From positions 1 through 34,200 of the forward strand of contig JBMGUZ010000027.1 of assembly GCA_051530055.1 (NCBI GenBank): a DNA stretch of 34,200 bases. Reading direction: 5' to 3'. Positions within the stretch are counted from its first letter, which is position 1, and every line of letters begins with the position of its first letter. The notes below the pieces were generated by a model. That model was not told where the DNA came from. It did no database searches and saw only the letters and a list, made by a program, of their open reading frames with translations. A program made the translations under genes and the position numbers. This document shows positions 1 to 9,712 of this stretch, in pieces. The DNA is from Neoechinorhynchus agilis (Eukaryota; Acanthocephala).

Positions 1-602
1 TCTGATTGGCGGTGGGTTTCGGGTTTTTTTTCGATGTAGTGTTCGTCTCATTCTATTCATCCTCTTAAGTGTAAAGTTTAGAATTTATGTAATTTTATAC
101 GAGCTTTACATATATATATTTTGTATTTTTGAATTTATCGTTCTTGTCTATAAAATTGTTTTCAAAATTAGATAAATAGCATTTTTGCGAAAAATATGAA
201 ACATTTCCTTTAAGTTATTTTTTAACATCTAAATTTATACAGCTACTTTAGCTGTCATCAAAACAACCATTAAGAATTGCGTCTTTGATTCGGGCCTAAC
301 AACCCCGGGCACCTGAGTTCGGCCCATGCTACATTCACTACGTATTATTCTGGATACCTGAGGAGGTCTGGATGCAGACGAAAATTCGTACAAATAAATC
401 AGTCATCGGGGAGGTTAATAAGGTTGCAACCATCAATAAATAATAAAATATTATGCAATCATTTTAAATTGTATCTGTAGCAAAAGACTTTGGAAAGCAA
501 TAATCGCCATTGAAGATTAGAATTTAGGGTTGCGTCCACGAAAATTTGCATTCACATTTCACTGCCTAATCGATTCTTTGTTTGAAGATAGAAGTGTTCA
601 TG
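1..602. other. AT-rich sequence, no gene seen
   Basis: No coding frame with recognisable motifs on either strand and no repeat shared with the rest of the window was noticed. It lies beyond the 3' end of the cordon-bleu-like gene. Confidence 0.5.
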
Positions 603-804
603 TTTGTATCTGGCGTCAAAATTAAAAGAATTTTATTGATTACGGTATTTCGGCGCAATCTTGTGCCTTTGTCAAGGTCTAAAATCTACACGTAGGAGAT
701 GGTTAAATTCACAATGTACTTAGATTTAGTTTGAAGTTCGCCTTATTCCCTTTAACTGTTTCCGGAATCAATAAAATTCTTTAAATTGTTACGCCAGATA
801 CAAA
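603..804. repeat. Imperfect inverted repeat, about 39-bp arms
   Basis: The left arm (603-641) and right arm (766-804) are imperfect reverse complements built around AATCAATAAAATTC and ACGCCAGATAC, separated by about 124 bp. Read on the minus strand, the left arm follows GGCACAAGATTGCGCCGAAA, which resembles the short hairpin followed by CGAAA found near the 3' ends of many Penelope-like elements. The pair may therefore be two inverted tails of one old element. The element assignment is inference from that resemblance. Confidence 0.5.
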
Positions 805-1019
805 AAATCGGTTTTTTGTTGAAACCTTGAGAGGCAGTCTGATTCTCTGGAGATTGCCTTTAACAAAATGAGGACGATTAAAATCAAAAAATTGTAACGC
901 TTTAGATTTTTTAACTCGCTTACTAGGCGACATTTCACACTGCATTAATTTATGGATGAAATTCTCACAAAACGAACGAAACTTTCGATTTATTTGGTGC
1001 AAAAGTTTTCTCACTTTGC

Positions 1020-1238
1020 CTAGTTTTTCTTTAATCCACTTCCCTCGGTCTGAGAATTGGAACACATTTTCTGCTCTTCTTGTACCTTCAGCTTCCAGAA
1101 CTCTCTTGCTGATCCAATCTGCTTGTCTAATAGATTGCTGATTCTACTTGCAGCCGATCTATGTGCGGTATTGGTCGATCGATTGACCATACTTTCGTCC
1201 TGATGTGGCGAGGATGATGAAGCGTCCGTAAGGCATGG
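1020..1238 (-). other. Open frame continuing after the cordon-bleu-like stop codon
   Basis: The frame of the last exon of the upstream gene stays open for 72 further codons after the TAG at 1239-1241. It includes a Ser-rich stretch, then a helical stretch around SRISNLLDKQIGSAREFWKL, and ends at a TAG at 1020-1022. The composition looks like protein rather than 3' untranslated sequence. It may be an exon of a longer isoform, a readthrough extension, or the former C-terminus of the gene after a stop mutation. No clean donor and acceptor pair that would skip the TAG in phase was found. Confidence 0.35.
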
Positions 1239-3136
1239 CTATTCATTTTTGTTCCAATAAGAGCTCAAAAGCGAATGCCATGGTGCAAATGAGCTGTTTG
1301 AACTTGGAGTCGTTGCTGCGAACGACGTTATTGCAGTTTGGGTGGCTGTGTCGACTTTAAGTCCTTCGATTTTTGGGATTTGGACCGGTGGTGGTGGAGC
1401 TGGGCGTTTAACACGTCGTGTTGGTGTTGGTGGTGGTGGTGGTGGTGGAGGAGGGGCAACGCGTTTTGATGAACGAGTACTTCCATTGTGTGAACTGTAC
1501 AGGCTGCTTTCTGGACGTCGAGTAACGTAGTCTTCAACTACGGAGTAAGTCTATTTGGAAACGATACATTTGATAGGATTATTGGAAAGACGAAAAAGTG
1601 TGAGGATTTCCATATTTTATGTGAATTTTCTCATCAAATATGGATGCACTTTTTTCCGTATTTCGTTTGGGAAACGATTAAGCAAAATTCTTGGGAATCT
1701 TTAAATGCACAGCGTAAGTCTATTTGGAAACGATAAATTTAATGGCACATAAAAGGCTAAATTCGTATATTCTTGGAAGGACGAAAAAGTGTGAAGATTT
1801 CCACATTTTATGTGCCTCCGCGACTAATGAGATACTTTAAGTTTGCTGATTCGATATGGATGTGCCTCGCGGATTCTACAAAACGGCGAACCTCGACAGA
1901 CTGGGAGATCGTTGACCGCTGTAACCGTCAATCTTCACCATGGTCTCAAATTCTATTTTTAAACAGTCAAATCGCAACAAAAGATCTCAGTAGCTTCTGT
2001 TCTAAGATTGAACGCAAGATAATAAATCAAATTCGATTGATATTAAAATCATGATCCGCGACTTCAAACTAGGAATTATAAGTTCCGCGTTTAGGATTTA
2101 AACGTTCTCAGAAGGTGCATTATTCATAACGAATTTTCGTTTGGAATTAAAATAAAAGAAGCTTATGACGCTCGATTATTTAAAAAAAGCTAAAGGGGCA
2201 AATCCTTTAGAGCTTGCAAACTTACATTTTGTTTAGCGCTAGAGACTTTACCGGCGATTGTGGACATGGATTTTTGAAACGATCTCATTCTATCGACGGA
2301 TTCTGCACTTTCTGCGATTGGTAGTCCTAAACATCGATCAAAATTAGTGGAAAAAGGCGTGAAACATTACTTCTTGACGACTTCACGATTTCCAGAACAG
2401 GGAGACAATCGCGGTACTTGCAAGTAGATACTGAATCTAGTAAGTGTTCAAGTAGAAGATGACTGACGGGCAACAGTCCGTCGCTTTTTGTCCTAAATGT
2501 GAATTCGTGGTAATCGCCAAGTTGATGTTCGTTGCAGATTTGAGCGAGCAAATCGATTAGAGGATAGTTTCCCGGCAATGGAGAAGTAGTCCTGACTGTT
2601 TGTCCTCCAGGCAGGATGACTGTCGGGATGTATGCCTTCTACGAAGACTTTTAAGAAAAAGAAACTTAAACGTTCCCTCAACGGACCTCGTATTTGTTTC
2701 TACGGCGTCGACTTATGAGTTTGAGAATGGTCGCTCCTTGAAGATGGAAATGTTGTTTTTTTCTGTGATTGTACGAAATGAACTCACCGAGTTCTCCAAC
2801 GCGTTCATCGAGTGATAAAGGAGTGTACATTGTGGTCGTTGTCAAATGGCCGTGGAACGACGATGCGTGTACAGTGAATGAGTTCGGGTCAAAATCGTAT
2901 AGACTTGTCAAAAATGCCAACACGTCCGACAATGTCGAACTGAAAGTTTAGGACGTTAAACGGTTGTTTTACTGAGAAAAATAACTGTGAGCGTCGTTAA
3001 GACGAATGGCTATTAAGGGAATGCTTGCGAATAATTTGCACCTTGAATTCTTCATTTAGGGAATGGATGTATTCGCTCACGTGTACTCGGGTGGAATACA
3101 GAAAAAACGGAAATATTTCCTTAATAGTTGATCCAT
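1239..3136 (-). CDS. Cordon-bleu-like (Cobl-type) protein, five exons, about 329 aa
   Basis: Exons, read on the minus strand: 3136-3081, 2939-2687, 2638-2371, 2326-2226 and 1550-1239. All joins keep the frame (990 nt including stop), starting with ATG at 3136. Introns are 141, 48, 44 and 675 nt. Most borders are good GT-AG; the 48-nt intron has a weak donor (GTCCGT). Around residues 22-72 and 107-155 there are two stretches like ubiquitin-fold repeats; the second has VILPGG followed by PLIDLLAQICNEHQL, close to the Cobl pattern V-x-LP-G ... P-x-x-DLL-x-x-x-C. The last exon has SSKRVAPPPP and RRVKRPAPPPP, similar to the KRAP motifs of Cobl, and a polyproline run. Cobl proteins bind actin and shape filaments at the cell cortex; no WH2 domain was seen before the stop, so actin nucleation is not implied. 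The coding model is firmer than the family name. An open extension follows the TAG. Confidence 0.6.
1545..1812 (-). repeat. Direct repeat duplicating an intron 3' end
   Basis: Segments 1545-1621 and about 1714-1812 are diverged copies (plus strand GTAAGTCTATTTGGAAACGA ... GTGTGARGATTTCC ... TTTTATGTG). On the minus strand each ends in CCAAATAG followed by ACTTAC. The copy nearer the gene end supplies the acceptor used for exon 5 of the cordon-bleu-like gene. The other sits inside the 675-nt intron and opens only a short frame, so it looks like a decayed duplicate of the splice acceptor and exon start. Confidence 0.7.
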
Positions 3137-4274
3137 AAGATGAGGAGAAAAACGAAGGGATGTGTAAGCAAAATCAAAATTTTGGCCGTTCGTTAGATGT
3201 TTGGACTTTGTCTATTATTGAATCTAACACTATCATCTCTTTTCACAACTACGGATAAGATTGAGTAAGAAGTCGTTCGAGGGAAAACTATCGGGAATCC
3301 TCACAATGTTTTTATATAGATGAATATTTCGGACGCACAACCGTGATAAAACACCCAAAATTACTTCATTTCTTCATCGCCGAATAAAAAAATTCAATCT
3401 TACGCCTTAAAAAAGATGGTGAATCGAAATATCAAATCAATAAATTCTTAATTTCATTTATTTTCTCCTATCGACAAATTTTTTTAATATATTTCAAAAA
3501 ACTACAATTCAATAATTTACAAATGCCAAACACTAATTTAGAGAATCATGAATAATGCTAATTATACGCTAGTTTGATTTTCCAAAATCACATAAAGAGC
3601 ATTAACATAATGTCACCCATTAATCTTTTTTTATAGTATGACAACATACCGCAAGAAATCTTTAATGGCTTTACTTGTAAGACTTAAATGGTTGACAAGA
3701 TCAAAAGTGTTTCGTTGCGTTTTAGATTTGCCAACCCTTGGGAACATCCCTAGAACAATTAGAAGCAAGGCCTTGCAATATCTAGTTTCTTCGGAAAAGA
3801 ATCGCCTAAGAACCGCTAAGCAGATTAGCCTTGAAAATAAGAAGCTAATCCATTTTCACTTGATTCTATATCCACAACATACCTTGGTTGAGCGTGGAGT
3901 CTGGCACAAGTAACCCGTCCGTTAGTGATCTCTTCTGGCAGCAAAACACAGATATTGACGGATTCATGTCGAAGATCGAGACCGTATTGACTTGGACTGT
4001 ACGACTATACATTTCCGATGTTTTGAAAATGTTTTAGTCAATTAGACTTACCGGGCATTCGTGCCGATCTATTTGTCTTCTATAGGCAATGCTCATTTTT
4101 GCTTGTCTAAAATGGCAGAGAAAAAGATCGTCTCGTTTTCTTATTCTAAGAGGTCGACTTATTCTAGAGAGACCGTGTTTCTTTAAATATAAGAGACAGA
4201 GGTTGCGACAAGCACGTGACCTGATATAAACAGTACACCAAAAAGGATTATGTGGGCACAGGATCAAGTTTGTA
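3137..4274. other. Intergenic, no supported gene
   Basis: Upstream region of the cordon-bleu-like gene. A plus-strand frame at 3638-3913 (91 codons, Lys/Leu-rich, directly after a TTTTTTTATAG tract that could be a splice acceptor) is open, but matches nothing recognised and has no second support. The rest shows no convincing coding sequence or repeat. Confidence 0.4.
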
Positions 4275-4900
4275 TTGTCCGGATAAGTCCTGAACTAAGG
4301 TCAGTGGCACTAAAGGTATCCCCCTCGTCCTCGTTTATCGAATCTTCAAAAATGACTCTAAAATCTTAGGGCTGTGATCGTAACCGGAATCTTTTATTTG
4401 GGCTTATTTCTTATTTTATCTTGTCCGGATAAGTCCTGAACTAAGGTCAGTGGCACTAAAGGTATCCCCCTCGTACCCATGTCTTAAGGAATGACTCTAA
4501 AATCTTAGGGTTGTGATCGTAACCGGAATCTTTTATTTGGGCTTATTTCTTATTTTATCTTGTCCGGATAAGTCCTAACTAAGGTCAGCGCCACTAAAGG
4601 TATCCTCCTCGTCCCATGTCTTAAGGAATGACTCTAAAATCTTAGGGTTGTGATCGTAACCGGAATCTTTTATTTGGGCTTATTTCTTATTTTATCTTGT
4701 CCGGATAAGTCCTTAACTAAGGTCAGCGCCACTAAAGGTATCCTCCTCGTCCGCATGTCTTAAGGAATGACTCTAAAATCTTAGGGTTGTGATCGTAACC
4801 GGAATCTTTTATTTGGGCTTATTTCTTATTTTATCTTGTCCGGATAAGTCCTGAACTAAGGTCAGAGCCACTAAAGGTATCCCCCTCTTCCCCGTGTTTC
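4275..4900. repeat. Tandem repeat, about 139-bp unit, 4.4 copies
   Basis: Units start at 4275, 4421, 4560, 4697 and 4836, each with TTGTCCGGATAAGTCC, then AAGGTCAG(T/C)GGCACTAAAGG-type sequence, GACTCTAAAATCTTAGGG and CTTTTATTTGGGCTTATTTC. Spacing is 146, 139, 137 and 139 bp; the last copy stops after about 60 bp. Middle units differ by only a few bases, so the array is young or homogenised, while the outer edges diverge. No open frame runs through it. It is a short satellite-like array. Confidence 0.9.
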
Positions 4901-5123
4901 GATTCTGCTAACGTTGCTTTCCAGCACACGAAGTACGTTCTCTTGTTCAGAAATGACTAACTTTGAAATTGCGACGGAGATGTTTGCAACAGCCGTCTAG
5001 AACACGGCAAAAGAAGTGCAGCAACACGATGTGAGTCGACTATGAGTTCCATTGGAATAAAGGAAAGTGACCAACTCTGAACAACAAATTATTTTTCGAT
5101 TTTTTAAACAAAAAATTAAAGTT

Positions 5124-5558
5124 TCACAAAGGACTGGTTACGATCTTAGACTTTTGATTCAGTGATTTATTTAATAACTCTGGTTGCTTTGAGAACTGAT
5201 CACGAGAAATCACGCTTTTTACTTTCCCAGAATCACGGCAAATTTCAGTAAGCGTTTTTCCAACATTCCAAAACAGTGGTATTTGTATCGGCATTTTATC
5301 TCTTAAACATATCGTGTCTTGCCATGAGTAAAGAATCACAATTCTGGACAGCAAGACGCGATACTCTATCTCTTTCATCTTCAGACTAGTCTTAACAAAC
5401 CCGCCGAAGTGACTTGATTTTCTGATATTGTTCTTGATAAGATGTAGATGTATATTTCGGAATTTTCCTCTTGCAAATTTTGGTTCGGAATCGACTTTTT
5501 TTACATATAAAGCATTCTTTGAATATTCGATTCGAGTATAACAGCTCTTCTCTTCCAA
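5124..5558 (-). CDS. Unidentified 144-codon open frame
   Basis: An open frame in AT-rich DNA with a Lys-rich, soluble composition and no signal peptide or membrane segment. The first codon of the open stretch is TTG, with no ATG near it, so if real it would be an internal exon or start at a downstream ATG. A stretch near the C-terminus (LTEICRDSGKVKSVISRD) has the spacing of a helix-turn-helix, but this is weak. No neighbour or splice site firmly supports expression; it may be chance. Confidence 0.2.
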   Translation of the reverse strand: MEEKSCYTRIEYSKNALYVKKVDSEPKFARGKFRNIHLHLIKNNIRKSSHFGGFVKTSLKMKEIEYRVLLSRIVILYSWQDTICLRDKMPIQIPLFWNVGKTLTEICRDSGKVKSVISRDQFSKQPELLNKSLNQKSKIVTSPL

Positions 5559-6442
5559 TCAATTCGACTATTTTAAAGTCCTCTATTGCATTTTGCGTTA
5601 CTCAAATAATTTTTAAATTATTCAATGCATAAATTGAGGACATTTTAAATTTATTTTTGATTAAATGCTTTAATATAGTTCATTATTTTTCATAAGTTAT
5701 TTAATCATTTGAATTATTTCTACCTGGTCGATTTTTTGGAAACGAGAACAAAACGCATTGATTTTTCTGAAAAAATTGAAACAAGTTAATTGTAAATTAA
5801 CAGGTTAAACTAAGCCAATAAGATTACGCCATTCTTTTTTGTAAAAAGTCGTCTTCTCAAATTCATCAATATTTAATCAATGACTATATGTGTCATTTTT
5901 GGATATGCTTACAGAATTTTGTTTCTTTACATACCGTCTCGAATTTAATACTTGAAAATTTTAAATCCTTTATGTTTCGTGCTTATTTAATTTTTTGTTA
6001 TGCAACGGTTGCTTTTTTTACTAAACTCAATTTTATCGCATCCCATTGAATCAAAAGATAAAGAAGTGTCGCCGTTGTGTTTAGATGTTCATTCCAATAG
6101 TCGTAAGATTGAGCAGCACGACTATTGCTTTTATTATTTATAACTTCATAAGCAAATTCAAAATACGCCACGCTTCTAATTGTTTAATTATTCACTTCTT
6201 TGCTCTCTTGAAAATGGAATCTAGAGCGCAACAATTAAAAACATAATTTGATCTCTACGGGAAGTTAAGAGAAGAATTTTATGCGATTAGCTCCATGGTA
6301 ATAATAAAAAAATTGAAAAATAAAGCTATAGATGTTTGTTTTTGCCTTCGATTTCTTAAATACACGTTGCATTCATTATCAAGCGTAAAAAATTAGTTGT
6401 TTTGCTTAAATCGCTAATTTAAAAATTTTTTAAATTTTTATT
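5559..6442. other. AT-rich intergenic region
   Basis: Strongly AT-rich with many homopolymer runs; no coding frame, repeat or RNA gene recognised. The end near 6430-6442 holds the 3' flank of the glycoprotein gene, where an AATAAA on the minus strand directly follows the stop codon. Confidence 0.5.
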
Positions 6443-7210
6443 TCATCGAGATATTTTAGACGGTGGCACTTTCTGTCTCGAAATAATCCGCCACCATACA
6501 CAAGCAGACAAGACAATCATGATTGAACTGCAAAGTGAAAACAGTAAAATGACTCCAACCATTGCAATAATGGAAACTAGAAAATAGTAGATTGATTTTT
6601 CATCTATCGAACTCGTGCCATTTGATTTAGTTGAAAATTGCTTTAACGAATTATCTGTCTCATTGATGTTTTCCAAATCCACAAAATAAACATTTCCATC
6701 AGTGTCTGTAAAATTTAAAAACTCTTTAAACATTTCAGTTTGATCGAATTTAATTTGATCAGGCTCTTGTTCGTCGTCGTCCTTCGTTGCAGAATTTATG
6801 ATAATATAATTGGAAAGATCAGCATCATTAAAACCCGTTAAATCAACAAAGGATAATTTGTAGTCTGAATAATTAGTTCCAGGACTAAATTCGTCCGGAA
6901 ATAAAAGCGTTAAATCTGTAAATGAAATGTTGCTCTTAGACCATTGAGAGTTCGACGAATCAATCGATGTATCAATTTGATTTGAATCCGTAGTAAGCGC
7001 CACCTGATTCCAGTTGTCGACAAAATCCTTATTTACAAACGTTGTTTCGTTTTCTGCAATCCATTCATTCGTTGGATCTGAAATTTTATATATTGATTTA
7101 TTGTTTAAAACGATATTGGCGTCATTTCTTTTGGTGCTCTTTAAGTTAGTGATTGGAATCGATTTTGATCCGATTACCATTGAGAGTACAATGATAAAAG
7201 TAAGCTTCAT
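6443..7210 (-). CDS. Small type I membrane glycoprotein, single exon, 255 aa
   Basis: Starts with a hydrophobic signal peptide (MKLTFIIVLSMVIGSKS, residues 1-17). The ectodomain (about 18-205) is acidic, without cysteines, and carries seven N-glycosylation sequons (NKS, NET, NIS, NYS, NFT, NET, NGT). It contains loose repeats of a F-x-D-L pattern (SFTDLTLLF, SFVDLTGF, YFVDLENI). One long membrane segment (about 207-241) is followed by a 15-residue basic tail ending SRQKVPPSKISR. The ATG is the first in frame and gives the only good signal peptide. On the minus strand TGAAATAAA overlaps the stop with a possible poly(A) signal. No known domain is recognised, so the role is unknown; topology says cell surface or secretory membranes. 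The long intact frame with consistent topology argues for a real host gene. Confidence 0.75.
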   Translation of the reverse strand: MKLTFIIVLSMVIGSKSIPITNLKSTKRNDANIVLNNKSIYKISDPTNEWIAENETTFVNKDFVDNWNQVALTTDSNQIDTSIDSSNSQWSKSNISFTDLTLLFPDEFSPGTNYSDYKLSFVDLTGFNDADLSNYIIINSATKDDDEQEPDQIKFDQTEMFKEFLNFTDTDGNVYFVDLENINETDNSLKQFSTKSNGTSSIDEKSIYYFLVSIIAMVGVILLFSLCSSIMIVLSACVWWRIISRQKVPPSKISR

Positions 7211-7785
7211 TTAAAAATATTCTGGATTTTCTTGGTTTAATATAAGTGATGTATAGAAGTTGTAGTCAGATTTCTCACAAATAAGACTCCGAAATTTTCC
7301 TAAAGATTATATACTTCTGATTGCTTACCTTAAAAGACAATCATGCTGATTTCACAGTGAATCCTTCCCATCCTGCTTATTTTTAATTTGTGGAACGATC
7401 ATATCTCCCAAAGCAATTTCCTTAATTAACTTCAATTTACAATACTCCCACGTATACAAATCGCAATTTGTTCAATCTGATAAAAAAATTGATTATATCT
7501 CGTCCTTAAATCTCGAATGTTGCCAATTCACGGCATGAGCAATAATTTAACAGATTTTTTTAGAATCGAAGCTAATTAAAATTATAGTGAGAAAAAGTCG
7601 ATCCAAATAACAGTCGACGGGTAATCGTGGTGTGTTTCATTTCTTATATTTAATTTATACTTTAAAGGGCTTTATTAAGGCATTCGGGGGAAAACTGTAT
7701 AAATTTTAATGGCACTTCCATAAAACGTTTAAAGGCGGTTTCTTATCACAAGAGTAGGCTGCGGACGAGGACGGCAACAGGAATT
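7211..7785. other. Intergenic region upstream of the glycoprotein gene
   Basis: Contains the presumed promoter of the minus-strand glycoprotein gene; no clear TATA box or initiator could be chosen. No coding frame or repeat seen before the palindromic repeat that begins near 7786. Confidence 0.4.
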
Positions 7786-8048
7786 ATAAGGAATCGGAAC
7801 ATTGGGATGGACGGCACCAATTAATAGCAACAGTGGCACCAATGTGGATTGGACGAAGACTGACGGCGGTTCTGGGTTCAATGAGCGTGACGAAGCCATT
7901 AAATGCTACGTCTCACCTGCTAACCTCAATCGTCACGCTCATTGAACCCAGAACCGCCGTCAGTCTTCGTCCAATCCACATTGGTGCCACTGTCGGTATT
8001 GGCACCCTCCGTCTGCATTGGTACCATCCGTCCCAATGTTTCAATTCC
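7786..8048. repeat. Palindromic repeat with perfect 63-bp arms
   Basis: 7831-7893 and 7930-7992 are exact reverse complements over all 63 bases, separated by 36 bp. Similarity continues outward to about 7786 and 8048 with small gaps (ACATTGGGAYGGAYGG followed by GGCACCAATG-type motifs). The same sequence occurs once, in one orientation, at 25690-25830. The open frames on both strands here simply read the arms and are not taken as genes. Confidence 0.95.
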
Positions 8049-8246
8049 TCCTCAGATATTTTCGTGAGTTTTAGTAGAATAAGGACCAGTATTTGCTGCC
8101 CCCCAAGTAGACTAGGTCTTGGCAAATATATCAAAATTGGATTGCCGATTCAGTGAAGAGTACAACTCCTTTATAAGATTGGTGGCCTGTAGTAAGTTCA
8201 ACCTTTCCAAAGCTATGGATGTTCCAACGCCTAAGCTACTTTTCAA

Positions 8247-9470
8247 TTACCCGAGCCATTTTTTTGGAGACGCGACAATTTCATCAAGAGTGAGCGAAGG
8301 AAAATGACCTAACGAACGATTAACGTTGGCCTTAGCCAGCGCAGAAACCCTTCGCATCCAAGCCACTGTACCATCGAAGGTTGGAATTTGAGATAGATTG
8401 TCATATATTATATCCAAGACAACATCCATACGACTTACGAGTGCCCAAGATCTAGCTCAGTCCAATGACCCGGGAAAAAGGGTTGCTACTCGACTAGATT
8501 TGACTGTAGGTTCTGGATTATATCTGATCGATGAATCAGCCTCTCTTTCGGACCATTCAGTTCGAAGTTTTCCTAGCGCAAAGCATTCGTCTACAGTCAG
8601 AGATAACATGGAGAAAAATTCAGTTTTCAGAAGCCGTGCTTTCGCTCACTATATTTTCTTATTCAGACAAATCAACATCGGCGTTCTCATAGAGCTCCAC
8701 TAACATGCAACGAATATCAAACTCTTCGTGTCGAATAGAGATCAGGTTCCAGTTCGGACACTCTATGTGCCATACTAAATTGCTAAGAGACGAGGGCCGT
8801 AGAAACGAATAGAGGTGTATTGGCGTGCAGGACAAGTTCCAGAAGGATATGTATGCCAGGATAGATTTAAAAAGATGATCAGGTATGACATCCGACAACA
8901 ATTCTACAAAATCCCACGACCTATAATTGGAAACACCATAAGTATTGGTATACACCCTCAAAAGACGATCCGAAATTCCAATTGGGAGTTCAAAGACTCA
9001 CACATCCATAAGATCTCCCTTCGGGTTGCTCTATCAGATAAAAATTCGTCATCATTGATAGTGGTAGTAACGAGATCGAAAGCCGGCCTAAGCAAACGTA
9101 TATCCTAAGTCGCATCTATATCACATGAAAATCGCAAGCGTCGAAAACTGTTCATTTTAACATCCCTGGCTGTCATGATTGTTCATAGTGATAACACCAT
9201 CGAAGCCTCCTGGACAGCAAAGGGGTACAAGTACTCCAAGAAACGTGAGATCTGCGCGACCAGAGTTGAATCCCTAGCTCCTGTTATTGGTTCGTTATCA
9301 TTAATTCATAAAACATCAAGTCCATATAAATATTCTATACCGAGCTCTTTGCTATCAATTAGATATGCTTCAGTATACGGAGCTCAAAAAGATATTCACG
9401 TGTTATTACTGGTAACACAAATTCCGATTGCTGTACCAACAGCTTTAGAGGTAGATGATCAATAAACAAC
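8247..9470 (-). pseudogene. Unidentified coding-like fossil, broken
   Basis: On the minus strand, several stretches read like protein and lie roughly in line: near 9200-9430 (TEAYLIDSKELGIEYLYGLD), near 8970-9090 (FLSDRATRREILWMCESL), 8659-8961 (LVWHIECPNWNLISIRHEEF) and 8247-8429 (DNLSQIPTFDGTVAWMRR). They are separated by a handful of interruptions, so it does not look functional. The balanced amino-acid use and lack of low complexity suggest a decayed gene or element rather than chance. No family is recognised; an old integrated element or virus-derived copy is possible but unproven. A plus-strand frame at 9175-9465 overlaps it and is less convincing. Confidence 0.35.
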
Positions 9471-9492
9471 AGTACGACTATATTTATTATAT

Positions 9493-9712
9493 AATTCCAT
9501 CGCAATTTTTTGGGAAATTATGCTTCAAAATAACATAATTCCTTTAATGAGTCTCATGTTTACGTACTCGGTATAGATTAAATGATTTTAAATGGAATAA
9601 AGAAATTTGCAGCGAAAATAATCTTCGGCGCTCTGGATCACTGAAATATTCGCATTTAATTTAATCCACCTTAACAGGCATCAACGAATATTCACACCTC
9701 CGCTCAGGATCA
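9493..9712 (-). repeat. LINE 3' untranslated tail, copy 1
   Basis: Nearly identical to 33958-34200 in the same orientation. It directly follows, on the minus strand, the end of the LINE coding frame at 9713, so it is best read as that element's 3' untranslated region. The shared part ends near GCGATGGAATTA, after which the copies diverge; here the tail is ATATAATAAATA. The other copy carries a 25-30 nt internal insertion. Confidence 0.7.

Noticed and set aside
1342-1530. Plus-strand frame with a polyglycine run
   Set aside because: It is the antisense of the polyproline run in the cordon-bleu-like exon.
2753-2790. Possible 25-nt intron (GTGAGTTCATTTCG...CACAG) in exon 2 of the cordon-bleu-like gene
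   Set aside because: The frame is open straight through and 25 nt is shorter than any other intron supported here.
7833-8156. Open frames of 107 and 73 codons sharing the same peptide on both strands
   Set aside because: The shared peptide arises because the sequence is a perfect palindrome; not independent coding evidence.
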